Notes: generated by a model from the letters alone, not told the origin. DNA of 61,171 nt from an uncultured Prevotellaceae bacterium (GCA_900313235.1 OMQN01000003.1:1-61171); one strand, 5' to 3'; positions 50,731 through 59,750 are shown, counted from the first letter of the stretch. Numbers and translations are program-made.

Positions 50731-53157
50731 TCATATCGTTCCTAGCAAATCCTTCAATCTGACAAAGAAGAACGGCAGTTTAGGACTTCCCCAAACAATA
50801 GCGGGAACATTCCTCAAGTCAAAGACACGATATCTCAACGACTCATCTGTTCCGTTATCCTTACGAATTCTCATCATATAGTAAGAAGGATGGGTTGCAT
50901 CAGGATAGCCTTCATCTAGCAGACGTTTTTTCGTCCATACATCATGCCTTGTTTTGACAATCTTCCTGATGTTGCCAGTTTCTTTCTCATTACCCACAAA
51001 GAGCAACAGGTATTTTGCTTGAAGTATGGGAGAATCAGCAATCTTGTCAAGTGGAATGTTGTACCAACAGTTCTCGAATGTCCAATTACGTTTCTCATCA
51101 CTACCTGCTCTAGCCACCATTACAAGGTCGTCAATCATTCCTGCCTTCTCGTCTTCAGAGATATATGCTAGCGTGCGTTGAGGCTTGGCTTTGGCAACAT
51201 GACTTTCTGTAGTTGCCTTCTCCATCAATAATTTGTGCAGATGTTCTCTTAGCAAGCAGCCTTCTTGTTCTTTATTCACATTCGGCAACAGTGGGAACGC
51301 GCCAATATTCACGTCCTCAACACTTTTGCTATAATACCGCTCCTTGATGCTTTTATCATCGCCACGACCAGGAAACAATATATATCCGCCTATAACCTCT
51401 TTTGAACGATACTTTTCCTGTTCCTTACTATAATAGATAGCATCCCTATAGCGATGCATCTGATTTATTGCATCCGTTGGAGGATAGTCGCCACCTGACA
51501 ATTGCTTTAATTCGTCAGCATCTTGCTGCTCAAAGTCCTTGTCAAGTGCTCTATCGTTGATAACACGATATTTGGCATCATAGAGATATGTTAACACGAC
51601 CTCGCCCGACTCCCTGCTAATATTCAATACTATGTCAGGCCGTTGTTCAGTAGTGGCTGTGTGAATGCCCATTCCGTATGCTCCATTACCACTGGCTCTA
51701 TTAAATGTATGTTGATAATGAAGTGTCACAACATCACCAGCATGAGCCTCTAGTTGGGCTTTTCGTTTATCGTCATCTTCATCCTGAGGTGCTGGATAAC
51801 GGAACATCACCACATGCTCCAATGATGAATCAGTAAAAGGATTGAGCAATGTTCCCTTTGGTTCTGTCACCAGACTCTCGTAATCAGGCTTGTTTCTATC
51901 AATTCCCATTACTTCGGCCACCAATTTCTTCATCTTGATAAAACACCACAGTTCGTAGATTTCCCAAATCTGCAGTGTACCAATGTTGGCAGCCCCATGA
52001 TAGAGGTCAATACCTCGTTTCAGTTTCAGCCAGTCCTTGTATATCTGTTGGTATCCGCAGCGGTTCTGCAGCACCAGACTTTCTTGTTTCAGTCCTTCAA
52101 ACTTTCCAATAGATTTAAAGAACGGATGGTGCAGCATCTTGCGTAGCGTTTCCTGATAGCCAATCCATTGTTGACGATGACGTTCAGACAGTTCTTCTTG
52201 TGTGCTTCTTAATACATTGGCTATAACACTACTCAACCTATGCCCAATGCTTTTCAGCGTATGCTTTACAAAGCGGTTCTCCATTGTGTCCTGCGTAGAG
52301 CAAGCCTCATCATAACTGAAGTAGTATTCTTCCAGTTTGCCTTCTGCCTGTATTTCTGCGTAGCGTTCTTCCATCTCTGGTGTCCAACGCTTTATCTGTT
52401 CAGCTTTACGCGATGTTCTGTATTTCACTACCTGGGTATGAGGATTCTGAATCACCCACTTCACGTTCTTTGTGTAGTTATCCACAATACCTTGAAAGGC
52501 TTGCATCCATGTGGCATCATTGTTCAAATGCCCACGACTGAATTGCTGTATCGTGATACTCAGGTAGCGATATATCACATCCTGATACTCATCGTTTACC
52601 TCACGCAGCAATGAGGCATAGTCGTTCTTGGTATCGAGTTTTGGCGACACTACATCGAAACAGACATAAGCATCCTTGCATTTCCCTCCTTTCTGGTAGC
52701 TGAATTCTAAGCGGAATACACCAGGCTCGTTCAGGAAGTCTAACTCGCCAGTAAGAGATTTCTCTTTCTTGTCATGCTCTTCATCAAGAAAGAAACTTTC
52801 CTCCACGTCTTTCCTTACATGTCGTACCTCTGGTTTAGATTCTGTTTCAACTCCATGAAATAGAATCCTTATCTGATATTTGCACGTTTCAAAGAATACA
52901 GGCCACAGATGGCTCCACTCTTTTCCATTTGGCAACGAAACCTCTTTATGGTCTATAGGGCTATACAGATTCAACTTGCACTCATCATGACTCTTATATG
53001 AACAGTAAGCCTCAGGTGCATCAATCTCTGGGTTAGAATTCTTTGCATAGCGAATCCTACTCTCGAATTTATTCCAAGAGAATCCGATGTCCTGCGTGCG
53101 AACAATCACCTCGTAGTCGCCTTCTACTTGTCTCAGTCTGAGTACATCTGTTTGCAT
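50731..53157 (-). CDS. McrC-like nuclease subunit (DUF2357, PD-(D/E)XK)
   Basis: This 808-residue protein has the DUF2357 layout: a beta-rich N-terminal half, a helical centre (MENRFVKHTLKSIGHRLSSV) and a C-terminal nuclease. Catalytic residues are visible as Pro507-Asp508 in EQRPDIVLNIS and Asp527-x-Lys529 in YLYDAKYRV, the PD...DxK signature. In LlaJI and related McrBC-like systems this subunit cuts DNA when driven by the AAA partner. It is the last gene of the five-gene operon, 12 nt after the AAA gene. The extreme C-terminus (LPFFFVRLKDLLGTI) is complete. Confidence 0.87.
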   Translation of the reverse strand: MQTDVLRLRQVEGDYEVIVRTQDIGFSWNKFESRIRYAKNSNPEIDAPEAYCSYKSHDECKLNLYSPIDHKEVSLPNGKEWSHLWPVFFETCKYQIRILFHGVETESKPEVRHVRKDVEESFFLDEEHDKKEKSLTGELDFLNEPGVFRLEFSYQKGGKCKDAYVCFDVVSPKLDTKNDYASLLREVNDEYQDVIYRYLSITIQQFSRGHLNNDATWMQAFQGIVDNYTKNVKWVIQNPHTQVVKYRTSRKAEQIKRWTPEMEERYAEIQAEGKLEEYYFSYDEACSTQDTMENRFVKHTLKSIGHRLSSVIANVLRSTQEELSERHRQQWIGYQETLRKMLHHPFFKSIGKFEGLKQESLVLQNRCGYQQIYKDWLKLKRGIDLYHGAANIGTLQIWEIYELWCFIKMKKLVAEVMGIDRNKPDYESLVTEPKGTLLNPFTDSSLEHVVMFRYPAPQDEDDDKRKAQLEAHAGDVVTLHYQHTFNRASGNGAYGMGIHTATTEQRPDIVLNISRESGEVVLTYLYDAKYRVINDRALDKDFEQQDADELKQLSGGDYPPTDAINQMHRYRDAIYYSKEQEKYRSKEVIGGYILFPGRGDDKSIKERYYSKSVEDVNIGAFPLLPNVNKEQEGCLLREHLHKLLMEKATTESHVAKAKPQRTLAYISEDEKAGMIDDLVMVARAGSDEKRNWTFENCWYNIPLDKIADSPILQAKYLLLFVGNEKETGNIRKIVKTRHDVWTKKRLLDEGYPDATHPSYYMMRIRKDNGTDESLRYRVFDLRNVPAIVWGSPKLPFFFVRLKDLLGTI

Positions 53158-53169
53158 CCTTTGCGTGTC

Positions 53170-55281
53170 TTATGGCCAGAAACGAGTAAACTCTTGATTA
53201 TTAAGTCGCTCTATCATCTCCTGTATTTTCTCACGAGCAGTTTGGCGATGGTCGCCCCCCTCTTGTTCCTCGTTTTCGATTTCAGGAGCTAAGTCCATCA
53301 GCCACTCCAATCGGTTGTTATACTCCAATTTGACATCATACTTTTTCTGATATTCATCCTTAAAGTCCTTTGAAAGGTTGAACATATCAGAATCGCCTTC
53401 AATACGAGGCAATATCTTCATTAGCAAAATGTGATCAAGAGCCTGATTGATAATATCATCAATATTCTCATCTTCTTTCTTGCAATCAAGCAATACACCC
53501 ACCATAATAGTTAGTTCGTTCAGTACGCGATAGCTCACTTCAAACGGAGTCCCCTTCAGAGCCTTGTTTATTTCCTCAAGTTTAGCAGGCAACTTTTCTA
53601 TGATTGTATTCGCATCATCAGGATGTGTTTCTAATACCTCATCGGCATTCACATACAGCTGGCGGAAACTATTCTGCCACTTTTCCTGCTCCTCCTTTGG
53701 CAGATATTCCAAATCTTGTCTTCCACCAAACATGTTGCTTAGTTTGCCACCATTCATCTCTATTGTCATTGCACGGTCAATCACCTTGCGAGAGAATTGG
53801 TGAGTGGTATCGTCCATATTTACCGTACCGATGATGATGACATTATCTGGAAGCGTCAAGCCCTCTGTCGTTAGGTCAGTACGTTTTCCAATCTCAGGGT
53901 CTATGTCATTCTCCGTATCTATGCCATTAAGTTTCATATATATATCACGGTCAGTCTTTAGCATGGCATATGTGTTCCCGTTTTTGTCTGTCAATCCTGC
54001 AAACTCACGGAAATGCTGTGCATCCACTATAGTACCAGTCTTGATAACATCTTTATTCACTTCGTCTGTTCCTTCTATCTTAGGATGCTTGCGTGTTTCC
54101 ATGATACTCAGCATCTCAGCAAAGTAGTGTTCTACCGGAGCCAAGTTCATTTCATCGAGACATACAAAGAATGGTACATTGGGGAACATTTTGGCTTTCA
54201 CCAGAAACTTCACGAACTTCTTGAACTGGTAACTCTTATTCATGTTGCTATAGTAGCCCAACAGTTCCGTAGAATCGTGCCAATTAGGTTTCACCTCTAT
54301 CATGCAGTAGTTGCCAGGAGTCGTACCATCCTTATCCTGCAAGTACTCTGGACAAGACTTGAATGCTAACTCACGAACAATGCGCGATTTACCAGTACCA
54401 CTAATACCAGCAAGGAGCAGAAATGGTTTTGTACGAATAGCAGCGATGTAGTTTGGTTTTTCGTTATTATTACCACGTTGTTTATTTAACGAAATCCATT
54501 GTTCCTTATTAGTGGATTTGATTTCTGTACCAATCTCAAATTCTGCAACTTTCTTTCTTACACTTGGTATCTCATCTGTTATTATGCTTATAGTTTTTGT
54601 ATCACTTTCCACATAAGAAAGATTCTTTAGAACCATATTAAAACGAGTATCATTAGCAATGTCGTAATGTTCTAATGCTGATGTCTTATAATCAGAATCT
54701 GTACGAAATCTAAGTATTGACTCCACTGCTAGATAATACTGATTCCAATTATCCGATGTACAAACAAACAATTTGAATTCTTGTGTTGACATTTGGTATT
54801 CACCTGTTGCATCTCCCAATAACAATAAAACTTTCAGGGTATACATTATTGGATTAATACCATTACCATTAACAGATATTTCCATCGTTTCCAATTGCTT
54901 ATTTATTATTTCTTGATATTTTTCTGTATTCACATAATTCCCTTCGGAGATTGATTTGATATGATAATATACATCAGTTAGATTTTTTGAGGAATAAGCA
55001 GCTTTTGATTTGGGCGCTGAAGGAACCATAATTCCATAGAATTCGCAATTTTTCAGAGCCCGATGTGGAGAATTACCTATATAGTTGGTATAAATAGGAT
55101 CTGTCTTCTTTCTGTCAAAGAAAGATTCAAAAGATTCATTGGGGTCATCATTCCACATTTCCAAAATAGAGGCCATCATCATCAAGTCACGAAAGCTACA
55201 ATTTTGTTTCGTGATATACCAAAGACATCCACTATAATCCGTTTTTAGGAATTGCAGTTTTATGTCACTTAATCTGTCCAT
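53170..55281 (-). CDS. McrB-like AAA+ motor with N-terminal recognition-type domain
   Basis: Residues 1-240 form a domain related to the neighbouring 271-aa protein. From about 280 an AAA+ module of the McrB family follows: Walker A AGISGTGKSR (Lys298), Walker B FFVCLDEMNLAPVEHYFAEM (Asp376, Glu377), and the McrB-type sensor IIGTVNMDDTTHQFSRKVID. McrB proteins hydrolyse GTP and translocate DNA; whether this one prefers GTP or ATP cannot be told. In LlaJI-type restriction the N-terminal domain reads the target site. The gene lies 14 nt after the 271-aa gene and 12 nt before the nuclease gene. Confidence 0.9.
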   Translation of the reverse strand: MDRLSDIKLQFLKTDYSGCLWYITKQNCSFRDLMMMASILEMWNDDPNESFESFFDRKKTDPIYTNYIGNSPHRALKNCEFYGIMVPSAPKSKAAYSSKNLTDVYYHIKSISEGNYVNTEKYQEIINKQLETMEISVNGNGINPIMYTLKVLLLLGDATGEYQMSTQEFKLFVCTSDNWNQYYLAVESILRFRTDSDYKTSALEHYDIANDTRFNMVLKNLSYVESDTKTISIITDEIPSVRKKVAEFEIGTEIKSTNKEQWISLNKQRGNNNEKPNYIAAIRTKPFLLLAGISGTGKSRIVRELAFKSCPEYLQDKDGTTPGNYCMIEVKPNWHDSTELLGYYSNMNKSYQFKKFVKFLVKAKMFPNVPFFVCLDEMNLAPVEHYFAEMLSIMETRKHPKIEGTDEVNKDVIKTGTIVDAQHFREFAGLTDKNGNTYAMLKTDRDIYMKLNGIDTENDIDPEIGKRTDLTTEGLTLPDNVIIIGTVNMDDTTHQFSRKVIDRAMTIEMNGGKLSNMFGGRQDLEYLPKEEQEKWQNSFRQLYVNADEVLETHPDDANTIIEKLPAKLEEINKALKGTPFEVSYRVLNELTIMVGVLLDCKKEDENIDDIINQALDHILLMKILPRIEGDSDMFNLSKDFKDEYQKKYDVKLEYNNRLEWLMDLAPEIENEEQEGGDHRQTAREKIQEMIERLNNQEFTRFWP

Positions 55282-55295
55282 TTGTCGAGATATTA

Positions 55296-56111
55296 TTATA
55301 CTAATGTAATATCAATATTCATAGGTGTTACCAAAGATTTAGGATACATATATTTGCTATCCAAAATTCTAAGGATTTTCTCCACATCAGCTTTTAGAGC
55401 ACCATCATACATTGAACTTACCACACCCATAAATGCAGGTACTAACCTAAGTGTCGTATTAGTAAATTCTAATGCAGATACATTTTCCCGAAGCACATGC
55501 AGCATTCTGCTGCTATCAATATAATCCTCAACCAAATGGCTTGGCCTAGGATTTGTTTTTAACCAATAGACAACCTCATCTACCTCTTGTTGATGTTTTG
55601 ATGTCATAACATATGTATAAAAATTATCGATAGAAATATAGCTGATTCCTATCTTATACAATTTATACAACACTTCAAGAGTAAATAATAGAGGACTGAC
55701 TGAGTAGTCTTTCAAATCTTTTCTTGAATCTGTTACAGTCTGCATTCTGACTTTAAGGAGTTGCTGAGTTTTTAGCCTATTATATTCAGCAGAACCAAGC
55801 CTACAAGTGTTTAATTTTTTAAAGATTTTTGTCGTTTCCTCTTCGTTGTATTTACCCCCTCGGCTATAAGGAGAGGATTTCGAAATCATGCCATACATTT
55901 GTCCTACAGAAAGTATTCTGTGGTTAGGCAAAATTCCATATTTACCTACATGGCTTTCAAAGTAATCGCCAATATCCTCAATATATTTGTTGGGAATAGA
56001 GTCGAACACTTTTGCTGCAAAAAAGGAATGGTCAAAATTCGCATCTTGCTTAGCAAAATACCATACACTTTTGGGTGAAAGGCTTTTAAGTTTTTCAGTT
56101 ACTGTTCGCAT
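55296..56111 (-). CDS. Stand-alone homologue of the McrB-like N-terminal domain
   Basis: This 271-residue protein has no motor or nuclease motif. It aligns colinearly with residues 15-235 of the AAA protein encoded next door: VWYFAKQD against LWYITKQN, HRILSVGQMYGMI against HRALKNCEFYGIM, SPLLFTLEVLYKL against NPIMYTLKVLLLL, and YVMTSKHQQEVDEVVYWL against FVCTSDNWNQYYLAVESI. It is thus probably a second target-recognition or regulatory subunit. Its position matches the extra restriction subunit in BsuMI-like loci. It overlaps the C5 methyltransferase stop by 13 nt. Its C-terminus adds about 35 residues. Confidence 0.75.
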   Translation of the reverse strand: MRTVTEKLKSLSPKSVWYFAKQDANFDHSFFAAKVFDSIPNKYIEDIGDYFESHVGKYGILPNHRILSVGQMYGMISKSSPYSRGGKYNEEETTKIFKKLNTCRLGSAEYNRLKTQQLLKVRMQTVTDSRKDLKDYSVSPLLFTLEVLYKLYKIGISYISIDNFYTYVMTSKHQQEVDEVVYWLKTNPRPSHLVEDYIDSSRMLHVLRENVSALEFTNTTLRLVPAFMGVVSSMYDGALKADVEKILRILDSKYMYPKSLVTPMNIDITLV

Positions 56112-57214
56112 AAAAGGAGTTTTACTACATTGGCAAGGAAATACGCAAGTTTAGGAGGTACTGCATTACCTATCTGCTTACAAATAGAGGATTTGGAACC
56201 AGTAAACTCAAAAGAGTCAGGAAATGATTGTACTCTAGCTGCCTCTCTTGGTGTTAATGTTCTATTGTCATCAGGATGGATGAATCTTCCACCCGCAGGT
56301 GTATCAAAACGTGTGGTAATAGTCATCGTTGGACTATTCCATTCTAATCTTCCATAAGCGCCACTATGCACAGACTTTATATTTTCGTTAAGTACAGTCC
56401 AATTCTGACCTGCCAGAACTTTATCCATTCTACCAATTGCCAATTGGTTATGTTTGGAAGCAATATGGTTGAAAGTCTTATTAAGACCGTCTCTCATTCT
56501 TTCCTGATATAATGTCTGTGTTTCGCTAAGACAGATGACACCAGTTGAAGATGGTGCAGGTATATCAGAAATGGCATCACGCAAAGTAACTGCATCGAAG
56601 AAATGAGGCTCTCTTTCTCTAATGTTAGTCCTTACTTCTTCAAATATGTCTTCGATATCAAAGTCGTGATTAAGCAGACCTATAAGGATAACTCTCTCTC
56701 TGCGCTGAGGAATGCCATATTCCACGGCTCTACAAACTTTGTAATGAAGGTAGTATCTGTCTCCATTAAAATTCTCGGGGTTGCCAAAGGCATTTTCAAT
56801 CTCTTTAAAAATTTTACCTTTGTCTTTGGACAGAATACCCTTTACATTTTCAAATACAAATATCTTAGGACGGACAATCTTAACAACATTCACATAATGT
56901 CTAAATAGATAGTTCCTAGGGTCATTCATGAAAGCGTTCTTTTCTCTTATGCGGGCACCCGCCATTGAGAATCCCTGACATGGTGGTCCACCTATAATTA
57001 CTTCTGCTTCGCCTTTATTAAAATGTTCTTCATCAACAATCTTGCCAATATCCTCTGCATACATTAAAGTGTTGGGATGGTTATGAGAATATGATGAAGC
57101 AATCTCCTTGTCAAATTCTACAGCTTTGACAATATCATATCCTGCTTTCTCAAATCCGACTGAGAAACCACCACACCCTGCAAACAAATCTATGACTTTC
57201 AACTTATGCTCCAT
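56099..57214 (-). CDS. DNA (cytosine-5) methyltransferase
   Basis: All main C5-methyltransferase motifs are present in 371 residues. Motif I is DLFAGCGGFSVGFEKAG, motif IV GGPPCQGFSMAG with nucleophile Cys79, motif VI FVFENVKGIL, motif VIII QRRERVILIG, and motifs IX-X RVQSFPDSFEFTG and GNAVPPKLAYFLA. The target-recognition region (about 200-310) is short and specific to this protein. It overlaps the N6-methyltransferase gene by 11 nt and the 271-aa gene by 13 nt, so the whole operon is translationally linked. It should protect one strand or site of the host DNA from the downstream McrBC-like nuclease. Confidence 0.94.
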   Translation of the reverse strand: MEHKLKVIDLFAGCGGFSVGFEKAGYDIVKAVEFDKEIASSYSHNHPNTLMYAEDIGKIVDEEHFNKGEAEVIIGGPPCQGFSMAGARIREKNAFMNDPRNYLFRHYVNVVKIVRPKIFVFENVKGILSKDKGKIFKEIENAFGNPENFNGDRYYLHYKVCRAVEYGIPQRRERVILIGLLNHDFDIEDIFEEVRTNIREREPHFFDAVTLRDAISDIPAPSSTGVICLSETQTLYQERMRDGLNKTFNHIASKHNQLAIGRMDKVLAGQNWTVLNENIKSVHSGAYGRLEWNSPTMTITTRFDTPAGGRFIHPDDNRTLTPREAARVQSFPDSFEFTGSKSSICKQIGNAVPPKLAYFLANVVKLLLCEQ

Positions 57215-58871
57215 CGCTTATTCTGTATTTCTCGTTAAAAGTTTGGATATACTTAACTTCTGTATCTGATAACCCATAGACAGATTTAAGCTCTTTGTCT
57301 ATTTTGTCTATGATGTCTTTGCAGAATTTATGCTTGTATTCGTAATCTATTTGTTTGGTTCCCACATAAACTTTTGTCTCTTCCAACTTTTTTTCTAGCT
57401 CTTTTTGTAATGCTACCCACTTCTTCGCTTTAGGAATCCTACGAGGGAGTTTAATGTGTGACAGCTCTTTGTTCGTGATATGCCAACCATCAGAAATAAT
57501 AGTCCAAATCAAGAAGAACAAACTTGAGTTAAGCAAACAAAGCACAAATGGAACCTTGGTTTTATCAATACTATATTCCTTATAGCTATTTGAATGCAAA
57601 TCAAAGGAAAATGCCTTCATCCAGAAACATGCACGGAGGTTAATGTAGATTGGACATTGTCCTTTAGAACTGCTAGATGACAACAAATCGATTCCTTCAT
57701 AATTCTGTATTTTAGAGAATATGGAATAAGCCGTAACATCACCAAGTTTAGGCCAATATCTTGTATCCGTCGTATTAATCTTAACTAGCGGTATGTTTCG
57801 GAAAAGTGTTTCTCTTTCTGTCTTATACCAATGATAATATTTTGATGAATACACACCCACTTCGGTTCCTACCTTTTGAGCAAAGACAATTGTAAGTTTC
57901 TGGTGTACGCCTGTAAATAGACAGTCTGGTCTATCTGCAAAATTTAGTAATAACTGTTTCCCTGTTTGTTCCTGTACATAGTCTCTTATTGAACTCATTC
58001 TTGCAGTAGAAATGTATGACAATGGCACAACAAAGGCAAGTACACCATTTGTGTTGAGGAATGCAGAAACATTCCGCATTACATCAGCATATACATTCCC
58101 ATAATTGTTGGCAACAGTTCCTTCGTATTTCCCATACTCGATATATGGAGGATTGCCAACTATTATGTCATAATGACCAAAGACGGTTCCTCTGTAGTCT
58201 ACTGTATCTACATTGTGGAAATTTTCAGCTATAACTTTTGCAATAGAATCCAAATCAAGTTCTTGAGAGAAAGAGTCTATGAGCAAAAAGAACAGCCTGA
58301 TCTTAGAAATATCTGTAGAGGTTTCATCTATATCATTACCTTTAATAGTATCTATCAAATCTATTGATGCTGAGATAACGTTTTCATGATTCTCAAACAG
58401 TTTCAGTTTCAATGCTAACGCGCTAATTAAAAACTCTCCAGCTCCACAAGTCGGATCAAAAACTGAAGCTGCAAGAATTCTTTCTTTTGTTTGTGAATCG
58501 AGTCTTTTGAAATTCTTATCAATAGTCTTCGTATCTAATACGGAATATAAAGATGGTGTAATAAAATGATTAAAAGCATTTAACACCATGAAGTCTGTAA
58601 CATCATGATCTGTATAGTAAACGCCAGAAGTTTTTCTTCTAGACTCTTTTTCATTAATCTTGGAGAGATTAAGCTGAAAGTTGTCTACTAGTTTTGGAGA
58701 GCCGTCAATAATATTTATTTCCTTGGGGAAATCATACTTCTCATATGTATCTTCTAGGAGTTTATTAAGAGCAGGAAGAATGGCTGATACATAACGTGCC
58801 TTACCACGATATTTAAACAATATGTGGTTGACAACCTCATTTCTTATAGTTGAATGGACTGTGCTTGCCAT
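57204..58871 (-). CDS. N6-adenine DNA methyltransferase (Eco57I/N6_Mtase type)
   Basis: A 555-residue gamma-class methyltransferase. Motif X RRKTSGVYYTDHD (79-91) precedes motif I VFDPTCGAGEFLIS (139-147 core) and motif IV IIVGNPPYIEYGKYEG (NPPY 240-243). The C-terminal 250 residues form a target-recognition domain with the phrase LNSSLFFLIWTIISDGWHIT and a coiled-coil end. There is no nuclease motif, so it is a pure modification enzyme rather than type IIG. It is the first gene of the five-gene restriction operon; its ATG (58869-58871) lies in the loop of an inverted repeat (58861-58895). Confidence 0.9.
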   Translation of the reverse strand: MASTVHSTIRNEVVNHILFKYRGKARYVSAILPALNKLLEDTYEKYDFPKEINIIDGSPKLVDNFQLNLSKINEKESRRKTSGVYYTDHDVTDFMVLNAFNHFITPSLYSVLDTKTIDKNFKRLDSQTKERILAASVFDPTCGAGEFLISALALKLKLFENHENVISASIDLIDTIKGNDIDETSTDISKIRLFFLLIDSFSQELDLDSIAKVIAENFHNVDTVDYRGTVFGHYDIIVGNPPYIEYGKYEGTVANNYGNVYADVMRNVSAFLNTNGVLAFVVPLSYISTARMSSIRDYVQEQTGKQLLLNFADRPDCLFTGVHQKLTIVFAQKVGTEVGVYSSKYYHWYKTERETLFRNIPLVKINTTDTRYWPKLGDVTAYSIFSKIQNYEGIDLLSSSSSKGQCPIYINLRACFWMKAFSFDLHSNSYKEYSIDKTKVPFVLCLLNSSLFFLIWTIISDGWHITNKELSHIKLPRRIPKAKKWVALQKELEKKLEETKVYVGTKQIDYEYKHKFCKDIIDKIDKELKSVYGLSDTEVKYIQTFNEKYRISDGA

Positions 58872-58895
58872 CTAACAATTATGCCCAGCAAGCAC
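58861..58895. promoter_or_regulatory. Inverted repeat enclosing the methyltransferase start codon
   Basis: GTGCTTGC (58861-58868) and its complement GCAAGCAC (58888-58895) form an 8-bp stem whose 19-nt loop contains the ATG of the N6-methyltransferase gene. It could be an operator or a translational switch. Confidence 0.5.
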
Positions 58896-58931
58896 CGAAT
58901 CTGGAATTAATTATTGTTGTCACCTACATAC

Positions 58932-59262
58932 AAAAAACGTGGGTGCTTAACTCATGCCTGTTTGTTGTTCACGGCCTTCCACAGCCTTGGTAATTAAACA
59001 GACAGAGAAACACCCACGCAGGAGTATATAGTACACCCGTAAAGTGTGCTTTTGAGGGCACAAAGTACCCTCTCAGCACACTACGGAGTAGTATATGATA
59101 CACCCCGTGGTGTCACCCCAGCATTTGTTTTTGAATTACCGTTCGATTGTGGAAGTTTTGAACAACCAAAAACAAAGCGTCAGTAACGCCTTCTAATATG
59201 TAGTGCTCCACCCAGCAGCTCCGCACATCTCAATGTGCTTCCTGGCCGCTATGGGCAGATAG
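58932..59262 (-). ncRNA. Structured RNA (about 330 nt) upstream of the restriction operon
   Basis: Between a promoter box (59269-59276) and a terminator-like stem lies a non-coding, strongly structured stretch. Stems include GCACAT/ATGTGC near 59223-59238, the TTTGTTTTTG/CAAAAACAAA pair, and a 16-bp hairpin at 59043-59082 (AGTGTGCT plus GAGGGCAC with their complements). The final CACCCACG/CGTGGGTG stem (59011-59018 with 58938-58945) is followed by six T on the minus strand. Two related GGAGTATATAGTACACCC-like segments (59021 and 59085) flank the central hairpin. It matches no RNA family I recognise (RNase P, tmRNA and SRP signatures are absent). Confidence 0.6.
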
Positions 59263-59268
59263 CAGGTG

Positions 59269-59276
59269 CAAATTTA
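59269..59276 (-). promoter_or_regulatory. Promoter -7 box (TAAATTTG) of the structured RNA / restriction operon
   Basis: The minus strand reads TTGTAAATTTGCACC, matching TAnnTTTG. No other box is visible between it and the methyltransferase ATG, so the operon may depend on this promoter. Confidence 0.7.
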
Positions 59277-59410
59277 CAAAAAGAATCCGAATAATAAAAG
59301 AAAAAGGGGAAAAACTACTCTTTTAATTTCTTCTTTAGCGTTTCAGGCCGACAAGCACTGGTGCCTGGTTTGATTTTTTTTGTGAGGTATACTTGATACA
59401 AACTACATGC

Positions 59411-59690
59411 CTACATATTTTTATTGCAAGCCTTTGTAATTCAACAATATAACAAAAAAATATCATACACAAAGCCTACACGGAGCCTACATAAACCTAC
59501 ATGATTTTTGGAAAAATAGTGATCGGAATAGGATGAGATAGCTGTGCTCGGCAAAAATTCTCTAGAGAATTTTGTCGTTATTAGCTGTACACGGCGCTGT
59601 ATTAGCTGTACTCAACGCTGTATTAGCTGTATAATTGAGGTGGTTTGTATGTAGGCTGAATGTAGGCTTTGTGTAGGTTAAATGTAGGCT
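59411..59690. repeat. Compound repeat region: CCTACA arms, 20-bp palindrome, 21-bp iterons
   Basis: The left part (59472-59503) repeats AGCCTACA/ACCTACAT units, and 59646-59690 repeats the complement TGTAGGCT four times, giving large inverted arms about 140 bp apart. Between them lie a perfect 20-bp palindrome (59554-59573, centre TCTCTAGAGA) and three direct repeats of TTAGCTGTA at 59581, 59602 and 59623, spaced exactly 21 bp. A further AGCT site lies at 59540, two periods upstream. No gene is present in 59277-59750. Confidence 0.7.
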
Positions 59691-59750
59691 GAAATTTCGG
59701 TAATGCTCTATATTACAATGGAATATGATAGAATGATGTAGGCATGTATG

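Noticed and set aside
50731..55281. CoCoNuT or BREX assignment for the AAA/nuclease pair
   Set aside because: There are no long coiled-coil fusions, no phage-tail-like BrxL/PglZ partners and no large BrxC; the McrBC/LlaJI-like layout with DUF2357 fits better.
58932..59262. tmRNA, RNase P RNA or SRP RNA for the structured region
   Set aside because: No tag-peptide frame or tRNA-like acceptor, no GAGGAAAGTCC-type P4 motif and no SRP GGAAG/GCAGC loop could be found; only a generic structured RNA is supportable.
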